Of a stretch of DNA of 64,000 nt, positions 35,834 through 48,207 are shown piece after piece (within the stretch, counting starts at the first letter, position 1; every line of letters begins with the position of its first letter). Under the pieces are notes generated by a model. The model was not told the origin of the DNA. It was given only the letters and a program-made list of their open reading frames with translations, and did not search any database. The DNA is from Ceriagrion tenellum (Eukaryota; Arthropoda; Insecta; Odonata; Coenagrionidae). The stretch lies in the NCBI GenBank assembly GCA_963169105.1, contig OY720632.1, positions 8,060,001-8,124,000 of the forward strand, written 5' to 3'. A program made the translations under genes and the position numbers.

Positions 35834-36250
35834 GGTCTGTGGTAGGAAATTCACGGCAGAAAATCATCTTTTGAGATATTATTTTGAAAACCATTGCGTA
35901 AGGATCTTGTCCGACAGCAGCGCATGATGCTGGAAATTTCATCTTTACTTTATTATACGACTTAAATTTACTCTTTGATATCAATTTTTCCAACATCATC
36001 GAGGATAATAACTTAAAATGTTCGTCTCATTTAAAATACCGTTATGACTGGGATTAACGGCGCGGAATTCAAAATTTTAGCAAAAAATAAAAAGTGATTA
36101 CGTGTTTTTGAATCCGGATGATTCCTTGATACTTGTTTGCCACCATTATAATAACGGGAAATATATTATTTTGCCTTTGAGAGAAAATATCGAAAAAAGG
36201 AATCGAATTATTTCGAGATTGCGTCAAGATTCTTAAGACTTCGCGTTTTA
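35834..36250. other. Intergenic, nothing recognised
   Basis: AT-rich stretch between the coding-like segment and the next MITE. No feature could be supported. Confidence 0.45.
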
Positions 36251-36807
36251 GGTAGAGTGAGCGAAAAATCATTTTACTTAGAAATCAATGAATTCGGTCT
36301 CGTTTTATAGAAGAATATCTAACCTATCCAATGACACCAAAAATTCTACTTCTTACCACATTACTTTCGGAGATATTTGACAAAAAATACCAGCCCTTTT
36401 ACATGGGAAATGGTACTTGTATACACTCCAGAGAGATATTATTTACAAAATGAGATATTTCTAACACTTAGATGCCACAAAAAACTAACAGTACGTGGTT
36501 TGTTTGTTTTCTTTTCAATTATATTTGAAAATTAATCATATTGTTACCGCATTAAATTCTTCAGGATCACAAGAAACATTCCGTTTTGATGGAGTTTCAA
36601 ACGCACCGCGTGAAAAAAATGATTCAAGTTTAAGACTTATTTATATATGTTCATTATATTACTTACAATTTCTGTCATATAAAACTATATTATTGCACCA
36701 CTAATAATGCAATATTTAATTGATGTGTCTTACAGCTGGTGAAATTAAAAAGTACAATTCGAATATGGTCTCTATTATGACTGGGGAACTATCTCGCTCG
36801 CACTACC
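36251..36807. mobile_element. MITE family A, copy 3
   Basis: A 557-bp copy in the same orientation as copy 1, starting GGTAGAGTGAGCGAAAAATC and ending CTCGCTCGCACTACC. TTAA follows at 36808-36811; the left flank reads TTTA, one change from TTAA. Confidence 0.75.
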
Positions 36808-36811
36808 TTAA

Positions 36812-39800
36812 ATGGCATTAAATGTTTAAAAACGAAATCGGTGTGCAAATACAATTTGTTTCACTTTTACTTGTACGCATTACTTCGTAGCACGAACGCC
36901 ATGTTTCAGGCAAATCTGTACATAAACTGTATTCGCTCCAAACAGCTTAAAGGGTTGTCTGGGAAACCCAAAGGAGCATTGCGCAAGAGTCAATGGGGTG
37001 AGGGGAGAGAGTGATAGATGATGAGGCCATAAGGCTGGCTAGCGCTTGCCCAGAAAGTGTCTCAGAGTGTCATTAATATTCACTGAATTACAAATTAAAG
37101 TGAAGCACAACTGTCTTGTGTTGCAAACGTTCTCTTCCATAGAGAAACATGTTCTGCATGCTGAAATGAGAGCTCAACCCTCAACAGGAAAAGTCGACCC
37201 CAAGGTTGCACTATAGGATGAATTTTGCCTGCGACGAAGATATTACGCAGAATATGTTTTCAAATCTCTAGCGTTAAGTCGGAACTTAACTCTGCTAATG
37301 TCGAAGTAAGATTTTGCCCATGTCCTATAAGTTGTCATGCCGATGCACTGTCGACGTGGCTTCCGTGGCCAGCCTCAAAAGTCACACATTTTACAATGTT
37401 AGGGTTTGCGATGATTATGTGCATTGAAATGCATCGTAGGAGATGGTCTCAATGTGGCCTTTATTGGGGTACTCTGCGGTAGGCTGGCTGGATGGATACT
37501 TGGCCATTTTCCAGCATATCCAAGATCAAGGGTAAATTCATCACCAGAGAAAATAAAGCCTTGATGTTATTTACAGGAGATGGGGAAGATCAATTTTTTA
37601 CTGCAGGTGGTTTGAGCCATATTTTCTCGTGGTTTCTGTAAATTGACTTCGTTTTTTTATTATGCTCCACAATAATAGTTCTTTCTGTTCCCTTTGTGAA
37701 AATATGAGGTCGACCTTCGTCCGTAAATTTCAGCAGAAAACGATATATCACGTAATATCATCACCGCAGCTGGATCCCTTTATTATCGGAAGGCCTTGGC
37801 GCGATCGCGTTTTATGCTCGTGCGAGCACCAGTTGCTTCCAAGGATTTTTCCTCTTTTCAAGCACCAAGGCCTCGTCCTTAATGGGATTCCGAAGCCCAA
37901 CCTATTCCTCCACTCATCACCGCACCAAAAACTAAAGGAGTCTCTTCTGTCGAGGATGGAGTAGAAGATGCTAGAATTTATCTCAATGAGGAATTGGTTT
38001 TCCACTTTTCTCTATCCTTTAAAAAGTGGATCGTTACCATATAAATTTCATGCTTATATATGCAAAATAATACACCGGATATAGTATTTATTTTGTTTGG
38101 TGATAATAAAGAATGCGCCTACGGATCACAAATGAACGAATCGCATGTAATAATTTGCATATGTAATAAACAGTGGTGAAGCTATATATTTTAACCTAGC
38201 CATGGCATACACAGGGGATTTTTTTTAAAGGAGGAAATGTATTTACGCACAATGTCGGACTCAAATTGTATCCCATTGACGCAGAGAAACTTATGCAGCT
38301 GTAGCCGGTATCGGGCATACAAGCTTAGACAAGTTGAGTAATACATTAAAAGAGTTTTCTAAATGGTCTCCTTTCGATGCATTTAACGTCGAAAGTTTTT
38401 GTTGAGGAATGTACAAGTTCTGTAGAGCACTTTCCGTTCATTTTTTAGTCCTTGTCGATCAAAAATATAGAATGTTTTTTTAATATCACACAAAGTTTTA
38501 CAGGGGAATACTTTGTTTCAGAAAAAGTTAAAAATTTTCTTGACGGTAAAAGTTCAAAAAACTAGTCTTTCCAAATGTGAGAATCTCTCTTTCAAATAAA
38601 GCGGTACAAATTGTGACTTAGATCTTCCAGTATTTTTTAGGAGTCAGAGCATTATTAATTAATTTTTTCTAGAAAAGGAGGAACAAATATTTTTTATAGA
38701 AATAATTTTCTAGAAAAGGAGGGGGAACGTTCAGATGTCTTCACGCGTCATGACTGGAGAAACTGTGGCCGTAGAAAGACAGGGTAGTATGTATAAATAG
38801 GTGAAACTGATTGCTTTCCAAATTATTAAAGATCTATATCTACACTTTGAGGATGACTTTTTGATTTTTCATGGCTTAAAGCAGATTTAGAGGGCTCACA
38901 TAACAAAATGGCATCTGATGGAATGACAAAAATCAGTTGAAACCTTGACACTTTTGATAGAGGATTTTTGAAATACAAGGCAATGCCAGCAAAATGATTT
39001 TGATGAATTTCACTCCCGCGCAGCCAATTGTGATATTCATAGTTAGAACTAGTGAAGTGCCTCTAATAATATTTTCTTTTTTCTATGACTTAACGCGTCA
39101 AGTTCATTGGCGGATAGCCGCTATGTATTATGGCTGGTTTCTGTTCAAAGGGGAAGTAAACTCATAAGTTTTTGTTTTAGATTCACAGTAGACTCACGAT
39201 ATCCTTCATCATATGCAATTAAACAGCTTGTATTACTGATATTAAGTATGAACCGGCACAAATATAACACCTCAACAAGAATACTATACATAAATCACCA
39301 AAATAAGCCACGCGCGTCACAAGTGACAAAACTTGATTGCCTCCATGCAGCCGAAATCTGCCCACCGATTTTGGAGGGAGAAGCCAAGCATAATCAATAT
39401 GAATGAAAAAAACAGCCGATGTGACTGATTTAGGGATGGCATGCCATGCTCATAGCCGTCGTCAGTGGAGGGGCAGGGCGCGAGGAGAACTGAACAGAGC
39501 GAATCTGCTGCCTGGAGTTGATCTTTTTACGTCTTTCCTTCGATAAATAATGATGCAAATACCGTCGTAAATTAAAATGTCAAAAAAATCAATCAGAGCT
39601 TTACCAATCAACTTTTTTCTTCCCTAGTTGTTTTCTGTTCTTTCAAATTTTAAAGTTCGTAATTTTTAAATTTTGGTTCAGTCATTAGCGCATCTGTAAA
39701 TGATCAAAACTCTGGCCACTGGTTATTAACTTCTCTTATACTCTGATGTCTTACAGTCTAATGTCATGAATGCCGGTGTTTGAAGCAGTAAAATCTGGAG

Positions 39801-40098
39801 TCAGGAGAATGTTTACTGCAAGATAAATAATCATCTCCTGAATCCGATCTAAAATGCTCGCGAATCTGACCAAATAAGTAAGGGCCACATTAGGTAGGAT
39901 CAAGTCAATAGCTGTTATATTAGCAGTAAAATATACCCATAATAACTATAATCTTCTTTTGGTCACCATGATGCATCCTTCTTTGGAAAGGATAAGCGCT
40001 GGCAACGCACGCGGCTTTTTTCCAAGCCTGAGTTGTGACGTCGTGGATAATGCGTTGAACTAAAATCAAGGAAACATGAGCTCTACGGCCTCGTAGAA
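36812..40098. other. Long region without a recognised feature
   Basis: About 3.3 kb. The longest ORFs (37225-37482, 37662-37964 and 39107-39406, all plus strand) show no family resemblance or splice context. A short direct repeat (TTTTCTAGAAAAGGAGG) occurs near 38668 and 38707. An old element may be present beyond recognition. Confidence 0.4.
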
Positions 40099-40412
40099 TT
40101 GACAAAATAGGGTGGGAATATTTCTCCAATGGCCGTAACTATAGTCACCACTCGTCAAAAGATAGAACAGAAAATATTTACTGTGTTGGCTTGACGGTAG
40201 CGTCAGTGACCAACCACAGCCTCACAACCAGAATACCTTTGTGAAAGTTTACGGGAACGTTACCTTCACAAGGGTATTCTGGTTGAGAGGCTGTGGTTGG
40301 TCACTGACGCTACCGTCAAACCAACACAGTAAATATTTTCTGTTCTATCTTTTGACGAGTGGTGCCAATAGTTACGGCCACTGGGGAAATATTCTCACCC
40401 TATTTTGTCAAT
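40099..40412. mobile_element. Near-perfect hairpin element
   Basis: Two arms of about 140 bp (40099-40237 and 40264-40412) are almost exact inverted copies with a loop of roughly 26 bp. The ends are TTGACAAAATAGGGTG and the inverted CACCCTATTTTGTCAA. The inner edge pairs AACCAGAATACC with GGTATTCTGGTT. Only a few mismatches are visible. It is a snap-back MITE or a recent inverted duplication, with no coding sequence. Confidence 0.75.
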
Positions 40413-42334
40413 GCTTTGAACACTGGTTGTGATACTGTTTAAGTTCATCATATTGAAAAGTATCTAGGTTTGTAAGTGTAAATACCTACAGAAGTTCTGA
40501 TTTCGAATTGCTGCACTCTCGTGTTAAATAAACAAGCGAGCAGAGCGAGAGGGCTGTTCTCACGCCTCGGGAGACATCAACGCCCGTCGTTGTCGGCCGC
40601 GAGCGACTTCAACGCGCGCACTCCTTCCCGATACCACCACCGATACCTCCCAAGCACCCTCAAACCCCCCTGCCCCCTTGCGCTCATACCCAGCCTCCCC
40701 TCTACCCCATCACTCCAGAGGTCAGAGGACCTCTACCACGACCACCGAGAGTATCTGTCGTCGTGCCTCTACCCCCTCTCTCCTCGCGGGGAGCCCCTCA
40801 AGCATCGTTGACGCAGGTCCTTTTATTAACAGTTAATTAGGGCATTCAAACATTGACGAAATAAATATATAAAAAACTGCTCACCATGTAAAAACTTTTG
40901 CTCTAAATTATTCCAGTTTCTTTGAAAGTTTTGACGATCTTCGCCATATTTACAGCAAATTTTTAACTATCAATTCCATGTTGACAAGGTAAGGTTTTTT
41001 GTTTCGGTGAAATTTGGCAGGGTAACTAACAATTGAGAGGGTACTTCTGAACGGTCCGAAATATTGAGATTTTTGAAAAAATTGTAAATCCTTTCACTTA
41101 AATGAACTGCCTTTTAAAGAATATCAACAGTAACGTTTCTTCTTCCAAGGTTTTTGACAAGATAAAAGCCCTAGAAATAGATCTGTTCTCACTAGACGGT
41201 TCCTTATCGCGGATCTCTAATACAACTGTGCGGTCGCGTTTGTAATATTGTATTCTCACAAATATTTTGTAATTTTATTCTTTTATGGAAGCCCTCTTTT
41301 CGATACTCAAACATAAAGCATTAAGATTTCATTCTTATGATCCCATTTCATTCGGGTGCATTAAGATTTCGCACAACATATTGCATAGGACGAAAGTTTT
41401 CATGACGCTTCTGAATTCAGATAGCATTTAATATTACAATTAGGAATAATATTGCCGTCATTTGTTGCAAACATAGGAAAGGCTGGGTAGCAGGAGTAAC
41501 AATAAGTTAAAACCTGTCAGAAAAAAGGGGTTCACACGATTTGATTGTTTCTAAGCAGTTACTCCTTCTTTCCGTCGATTGTTTTTCAAAGAGCCCACCG
41601 TTGTGTAACCACTCAAAATATCTCTCACATTTGACCAAAACGGTTACTGCCCAAACATTCACTCAATATTTCACTTATATATTCAGCCTTAACTTTTAGA
41701 AAGGCCTTTACCATAAATAAATCTTTATTATATTATCACATTAGGTAGTATACTCAAACAGTATGTTTTCTTACAAACATCATCAGTGAGATTTTTACGT
41801 TCCTTCTTCATTTTGGCCCTCCGGAGATTCCATAATGCCCGGGAGAGGTGATATCTTTGCTGTTGGTGGGTAGACGTATGATTTTAAGATATCTTATTCA
41901 CATATTTCTTGGACTACGGCTTTTGCTTTGACTACGGCTTACGACATATGTACACCATGTAAATACGTAATTAAATATGTTTAGTATTGTCCATGAGTCG
42001 TGTTTTAAACCTCATTAATCTGCCAACTAGAACAAAGTAAAACTCTTTTGTATTTCTGCTTGCACTTTTACAACCTTTTTCATACGTCACTCCGAGGAGA
42101 TAGGGCTACGCAGGATCAAAACTCCAGTTTCCCCTCCTTCACTGAGATTGGGCCGACGATGTTTGGCCGCCAACTTTCACTCATCAGGTCAGCGTCCGTT
42201 TTTATATTTCGATGGCTCTGGCACAAAGACCATGGCTCTAGTATATTCGGCGGCCTGAAGCCAGTTCCAATTTAAAGCCTTCAACCCATACATGAACCCA
42301 TTCCATTGTTTCTCATCCCTCCCAATTTTCCCGT
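40413..42334. other. Intergenic with one GC-rich ORF
   Basis: Mostly AT-rich with no recognised gene. The exception is 40521-40811, a GC- and C-rich block with an open frame of 96 residues (Pro/Ser-rich, containing SDFNARTPSRYHHRYLPS). Its composition differs sharply from both flanks. It shows no family resemblance and may be a repeat fragment or an exon of an unknown gene. Confidence 0.35.
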
Positions 42335-42551
42335 CCCCCAATTATATCTCTCTTATTCTATCGCTTCTATCGGACCTAGACACGTAGTGTGGCGTCAAAA
42401 TGATATTCTTTGTGTCGCCCTGAAACACTTCTGTTCTGAATTACTCAAGTATTCTAAGTGTAGCTTGCAGCCTCGAAGGCCTCCAGCGACTCCAAACCTA
42501 ATCCCTCTGAAGGCAGTGAAACTCTTTATGCTCACTTTGAACAGTTTTTAA

Positions 42552-44485
42552 CCCTTTAGCGGGCGCGTGGCTCACGGAGTGCACCATTAGCTTGATTGTC
42601 CATTACTTGCTTTTCAGTTGTGCTGTTGGTCGTTACTACCATTTTTAAATTATTTTTTCGAACTGATTAAATCATTACTACATGACTATTAACTTTTACT
42701 GACAAAAAAACATAATTTCTACAAGCATTTATTGAAGATAACTATACTCAATGAGAAAAACAAAATATCATGCATCACTCTACGTTATTGCTGCATAAAC
42801 TACAATGTATTGATGTCTTAGAACGTAATATACACACAAAAACTTTACAAATGTCACATCTTATGGTAGTATTTACATTTTTCCCGCGACAACAGGTTAC
42901 ACATCTTCCACGTTTACTATTTCACTGCTCAACTACCTCATCATTTTTTGGCGGTTGGTATCTCGAGAGAAAACAGGTTACATCCCTCGGTAGACTGTTT
43001 ATTTTAGAACGCTCAACCAAGTGCTCTTTCATTAAGCTCAGAGCCAGGTGCTTTAAAAAAACTCGTCTTTCAATTTTTGGATTGCCTTCATTGGCAAAGT
43101 AGAGCACTTGCGAATTAATTCCGGTAATATTCAACAGGGCATAAAATAGAGACAGCGGCCATCTCCTTGTCCTGCGGGAAACGGAATATGTTCCCCACAT
43201 TTGGTCTACTGTATCCACTCCACCTTTAGTACTGTTATAATCCATGACTATATGTGGTTTCCCTGTTATATGATCTATTTCTCCTGCATCGTGCATTGTT
43301 GACAAGAGAATGACTGATTTGTGTTTGCTGGCGTGTAAGACAACAAAGTTACATTGTTCTGAAATCCAATATGGAGGCCCCTATCGGACGGTCTTTTCTC
43401 GGCAAAAATTCAGCTGGTATTTCTCTCTTATTTTTGCGCATGGTGCTAATTACTGTTATTTTCTCATCCAGCAAAGATACAGCCAGAGGATAACTGGTGT
43501 ACCAATTGTCGATGGTGAGATTGCGATTTTTACCTTTTATATGGCTAACTAACCTTTTCTCCATATCCCCAGGGGAATTGGACGCAGAATATGGCCCACC
43601 CATTTGTTTTCCACAATAAACTTCTATTTTATTGGTAAAAACGTTTTGGCATTGCATAATGCAAAAAGCTTTAGCCTATACTTAGCCGGTTTGCTGGGAA
43701 TGTACTGAATAAAACTGCACCTTCCCCGAAATGACTAACTTTTCATCAACTGTAACAAACTCACTGAGATTATAGTTATTCATGCAGTTCGCTACATACA
43801 AATCCAAAATTTCCCGGATAGCAGCCAATTTGTCTGTTCTTTTTCGTTCTCCGCGTGTAGATGAGTCATCAAAACGCAAGCACCGCACTAGAAAGAGAAA
43901 TCGTGGGGCCGCAGAAGGGCCGCACATAGCTATCGAGTGGTCACAATGTGGGAATTGACCATGTATCACTATGTCCCCAATATAACACACCAAAAGTTTC
44001 AATAAGTATTTGCTATTTAGATGAATTAGTATCAAAGGATGACAGAGAACCTCAAACACGCTTACAGAAACCCGACACGCGTGAGTCGCCCGCGCAACAA
44101 AATTTGGTATTATGTTTCGGCAGAGTGAAAGAAATACGAAGCAGTTGAGCAGAAGCAGTATCGTCAAAGGAAAAGAGGAATGCGGAACATAGGCAGGTAA
44201 AAATGTGCTACAACAATGTCATTCTCAGCCTTTCTACTATAAACAAAATCGTCACACCAGCGGGCGCGCGGCGCACTTTGTGCGCCAACGGTGGACTTCC
44301 TCCAGTATCATTCTTTCCTTAAGAATATAAATGGCTGTAAAGTTATAAAATCAGTGCTAATCGATGAACTACAAATGAAATCAGGAATACGTAGCCATTT
44401 AGGTATTTAAATACCTAAGCTCTTTAATCGTCGCAAAAATTATAATCACTGGCCCACTCAGTGCGCCAGCGCGCCCGCTTAAGGG
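42552..44485 (-). mobile_element. piggyBac transposon, both ends present
   Basis: A 1934-bp DNA transposon flanked by TTAA at 42548-42551 and 44486-44489. The ends are CCCTTTAGCGGGCGCG and CGCGCCCGCTTAAGGG, with an internal repeat of CAGCGGGCGCGCGG near 44258. The broken transposase reads on the minus strand. CCC ends and TTAA target are diagnostic of the superfamily. Confidence 0.92.
42870..44167 (-). pseudogene. piggyBac transposase pseudogene
   Basis: Three frame-broken blocks. The first (44167-43682) contains RFLFLVRCLRFDD and SEFVTVDEKLVISGKVQF. The second (43657-43349) contains RNLTIDNWYTSYPLAVSLL, holding the second catalytic Asp (DNW). The third (43305-42922) contains HIVMDYNSTKGGVDTVDQM with the third Asp, then a CRD-type Cys-rich tail (GRCVTCCRGKN and RCDICKVFVC, in a shifted frame near 42915-42870). 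At the first catalytic site the frame reads FCIMQCQNVF, so the expected Asp is not visible. Frameshifts, stops and this loss make it inactive. The N-terminus is also short relative to the usual 550-600 residues. Confidence 0.85.
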
Positions 44486-44520
44486 TTAACGAAGTGCACA
44501 ACTCCCATTTGCTTTTTTTT

Positions 44521-46160
44521 TTACTTTTCGGATAGAATATTCCCAGTGTTCTTTTTATTCTCGCTGCCCAAATTGTAGGCAGCGAAGGAAACGACAAATA
44601 GTTGCAAACTAGTCATGCTAGAGCTCAGTGAAGCGCTATCTTCAGCAACGTTTGACGTCCATTAATATTACCTAATGTACATCAATTGTGATCACGAACT
44701 GAAATGATGCCTAGTACTCAGTGTCTGAAAAAAGAGAAAGCAACTGCATCGCTGTCTTGCAAAGTGAGGAGTGCAATTAAACAATTTTTAAGCACTCGAT
44801 TACTACGGACATATCGAGGAGATTCCTTGAAAGTCACCCAAAAGGTCTCAAGACCTGTTAACGTAAGCATTCAAAAGAAATGCCAATAAAAGGTCCTTTA
44901 AGTTATCCGTCAAGGGTTGAAGTTCCCAGGGTTACCAGGAGAATAAAATGGAGGGGTTCTGCGTTGGCGCGCGGTAAGAGTGTAGCGGGGCCACGGGGGG
45001 AGGGGATCAGGTTACACGCCATCTCGTACACGAGCAGGTATGTAACTCGCTCTTTTCCCCGCGGAAAAAAAAGAGTCGCAAATCTCCGTTGCGAGATTTC
45101 CTCTTATCCGTGGTCTGCAGCCACTCGTTGGGAGTCCTTGTCCTTGGGAGAAACAAGAATGTATATCCCACCTGGTGGGCCCCAGGATACAGACCTGCCC
45201 CACAAGGCGATGCCTCCATCCTCGGCACTGCATTCACTGTCAGCGCAAGGATGACGGGCGAAACGAAGAGAATCCAGGAGTGAATTATCCCGAAATAAAT
45301 CATTCAACCTCTGCATATGCAATAAATTGCTAAGACTTCATTTAAAGTAATTAAAGATCTAAGAACAATTATTCAAACCAATGAATGATTAATCGAGATC
45401 ATTATATCAGAACTCATTGCAGAGATATATTAGCCCTTTTTTTGATTTCGAGATGGATATTTCACTTTTGTTGACTTCATCAAAATAATGCTCGCAGCAA
45501 AAATGGATGATAGAGTAGCGGATGTCTACTTGACAATATGCTTAGGAGACAACGGGAATGAGGAGGGAAAACTGATAATCCCGGCAAATCCTCTGAAAAG
45601 CTAGTTCTTGAACAAACCTACACCGTCTATGATCCGGTATTGCACGTCTTGAGAATCCGAAGGGTGAACATTTTCTCCGACGAGATGCTTGCAGGGAAGA
45701 GAGAGGGAACACGGGTACGGACGCCGGTTCATCGCCAATTGGGTATTTTACAAAATTATAATTGGAAGAATACGGATGATTTGACGTTACTTTTACTCCT
45801 ACAAACGTACAGAGTGAAAATATTTTTGAAATGTATTCAATATTTTCTGAGATATTTCAGATTAAAATTGTTTATTTTTATTGCCATACCTCTGTATTTT
45901 AAGTTAAAATCATGGTATATTCATCCCTCGTTAATAAATCGCAAATCTGAAGTTCATCGGAATTGTCAACAGTGATATTAAATATAAATAAACATTCGCA
46001 ATAACTTTCGACTAGATTAATCTAAAATTTTAGTGTTATGTTCTTCACTTAAGGCTTTTATCAGAGATTACCGGGGACGGAAAGAGCTTCATCGCCAATT
46101 CTGCCTCCTCCTCCTCCTCTCGAATCCAGAATTTGATTGACTCCACTGACGCTCTCTCTC
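44521..46160. other. Intergenic with a GC-rich island
   Basis: Position 44880-45290 is GC-rich (for example GCGGGGCCACGGGGGGAGGG near 44985) and open in several frames, but no frame resembles a known protein. The rest is AT-rich. A short CTC repeat occurs at 46105-46122. Confidence 0.4.
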
Positions 46161-46475
46161 CTAGGGGGGTTGTGTTTGAATTTCGATTACGTAACTATGG
46201 AGTCACGTGGGACAACAACGAACGGTCCGAGATTTTGGTGAGTTTAAATCACTCTGATGGATATCTTAAATGTATGGAACGTGGTTTATTGTGTCTCTAA
46301 TCGTGATGTAATAATCCATTAACATTTATACCGCGAGAAAAACTCGGTTGAGAAGGCTGTGCGAGATTTTTACAAGTGGTTCAAATACACCTAAATCTCG
46401 AATCTTTCGTTGTACCACGTGACTCCTTTGTTACGTGGTCGAGGTGAACTCGAGCGATTCAAACACAGCCCCCTA
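46161..46475. mobile_element. MITE family C, copy 1
   Basis: A 315-bp element whose ends read CTAGGGGGGTTGTGTTTGAA and its inverted form. Inside each arm lies a CACGTG E-box in a TCACGTGG...ACAACAACG context. A related copy is at 50637-50964. No ORF. Confidence 0.65.
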
Positions 46476-46860
46476 GTCAAGCATGCTGATTATATTCTAT
46501 CACGGCGTAGGGTGACTTGTTGACAAACGAGCGAAAGAATCGACCCTCCAAGATCTTTCTGCATGCGATGCGTTGAAACTGTAAGCGACATGTCATTCTA
46601 GATGAAAATGCTGCGATCGAAGATGGAGATATGCCAAGGTAAACGGATGTGAAAACAAGTTATGTACCAACGAATGTTGATGACTGAATACTGTGTCCCG
46701 AAAAGGGTAAACTTATGTAAAAGAGCAAGCAAAGAATATCTCAACTTAGAAAAAATTAGGAAACGTATCAAAATAATCTACAGTTCTAAAACGTCACACC
46801 ATCGTTTAAAGTGGAGTTTCAGCTATTCAATGAGTGCATGTTTCTACTCAATTGTTTCGA

Positions 46861-46935
46861 GCTCCTGAGATGACTACACTCATACGAATGATTTCAAGCT
46901 TCCGTCGCTCATACTTGCGATACAATACCGTGTTT
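46861..46935 (+). repeat. 75-bp direct repeat, left copy
   Basis: Starts GCTCCTGAGATGACTACACT. It is repeated in the same orientation at 48133-48207 with a handful of differences. The two copies bracket a MITE and a LINE fragment. Confidence 0.75.
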
Positions 46936-46937
46936 AA

Positions 46938-47486
46938 TGTAGTCCGAGCGAAAAATCATTCTACTTAGAAATCAATGAATTTGGTCTCATTTTCAAGAAA
47001 AATGTCTCACCTATTCAATGACACCAAAAATTCTACCCCTTACCACATTACTTTCCTAGATATTTGCCAGAAAATACCAGCCCTTTTACATGGGAAATGG
47101 TACGTGTATGCACTCCAGAGAGACATTATTTACAAAATGAGGAATTTCATACACTTAGATCTCGTCCAAAAACCAACAGCATTTACTTTGTATGTTTTCT
47201 CAAAATTTTTTAAAATTAATCATATTATCACCTCAATAGGCTCTTGGGTATCACAATAAACCTTCCGTTTTTATGGAGTTTCAAACGCGCGAAAAACATG
47301 AGTCAAGTTAAAGACTAATTTAGATATTTTCATTTAATTGCTTACAATTTCTGCCACACAAAACTATATTAATGCACCATTAATAAAACAATATTTAACT
47401 GATGTGTCCTAAAGCTGGTGAAATGAAAACGTATAATTCGAATATGGTCTCTATTATGAGTAGGGAACAATCTCGCTCGGACTGCC
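46938..47486. mobile_element. MITE family A, copy 4
   Basis: A 549-bp copy in the same orientation as copy 1, with TTAA at 46934-46937 and 47487-47490. The right TTAA is directly followed by LINE family 1 sequence. Confidence 0.75.
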
Positions 47487-47490
47487 TTAA

Positions 47491-48132
47491 AGTCGTGAGA
47501 CATAAGGTCACTCACAAAAAATTCATATAAATTGCAATCATACGGAGTTAATAGAAAAATAGTGAATTGGATGAGTGACTTTCTCAGCGATCGAAAACAA
47601 AAAGTAGTTATTGACGGTTTTAGCCGCGATATGGTCGAAGTCACATTCGGTGTTCTTCAAGGAAGCGTGATTGGCCCTCTTTTATTCATTATTTATATTA
47701 ATGACCTAAGTTCTCACGTTAGCAGTAAATTAATATTATTTGCAGACGATAGTTATCTACCGTGAAATGAGCGAAGACGCGGCCTTTGAAGCTCTGTCAT
47801 CTGACTTTAACAACGTCCATTCGTGGTGCCATGAGTGGGAGTTAGAATTAAATATCAGTAAATGCACCACAGTTCACTTCCTGCGAAAGTCATCACAAAT
47901 ATGCCATACCTATACTGTGGGTGGTGTAAACATAAAATCTTCAGATACAGTAAAATATCTTGAATTACCATAACATCTGATATATCGTAGCGAACACACG
48001 CATAAAACATATGTGTCGCAGCATTAAAGAAACTAGGTTTTGTTAAGCGTATAATAGGAAGGTCCAGGGATGAAAAAGTGAAAGAGAGATTCTACTTCGC
48101 TCTGGTTAGGCCACATCTCGAACACGCTTAGA
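47491..48132 (+). mobile_element. LINE family 1 fragment with RT core
   Basis: Truncated at both ends. It reads KFIYKLQSYGVNRKIVNWMS, then FGVLQGSVIGPLLFIIYIND (first Pro of PQG replaced by Leu) and LILFADD, then after a frameshift EMSEDAAFEALSSDFNNVHS and NISKCTTVHFLRKSS. The 3' part stops at PHLEHA near 48128, without the family tail. It lies between two 75-bp direct repeats. Confidence 0.8.
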
Positions 48133-48207
48133 GGCTCCAGAGATGGCTACACTCATACAAATGATTTCAAGTTTTCGTCGCTCATACTTGCGATACAATA
48201 CCGTGTT
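48133..48207 (+). repeat. 75-bp direct repeat, right copy
   Basis: Partner of 46861-46935, ending ACAATACCGTGTTAA. Confidence 0.75.

Larger units (their letters stand above)
42335..44520 (-). mobile_element. LINE family 1 copy interrupted by piggyBac
   Basis: On the minus strand the C-terminal LINE sequence begins to the right of 44486 and resumes at 42551-42335 with SLPSEGLGLESLEAFEAATL and a decayed IIxTPHYVSRSDRSDRIREI-like stretch. The piggyBac element sits exactly at a TTAA inside the conserved FVKNC codons of the LINE. The LINE is more diverged than the other family 1 copies, so it is the older element. Its right-hand boundary is uncertain. Confidence 0.65.

Noticed and set aside
45007..45303. 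Overlapping ORFs on both strands
   Set aside because: All frames are open in a GC-rich island and none resembles a protein family, so they were treated as composition artefacts.
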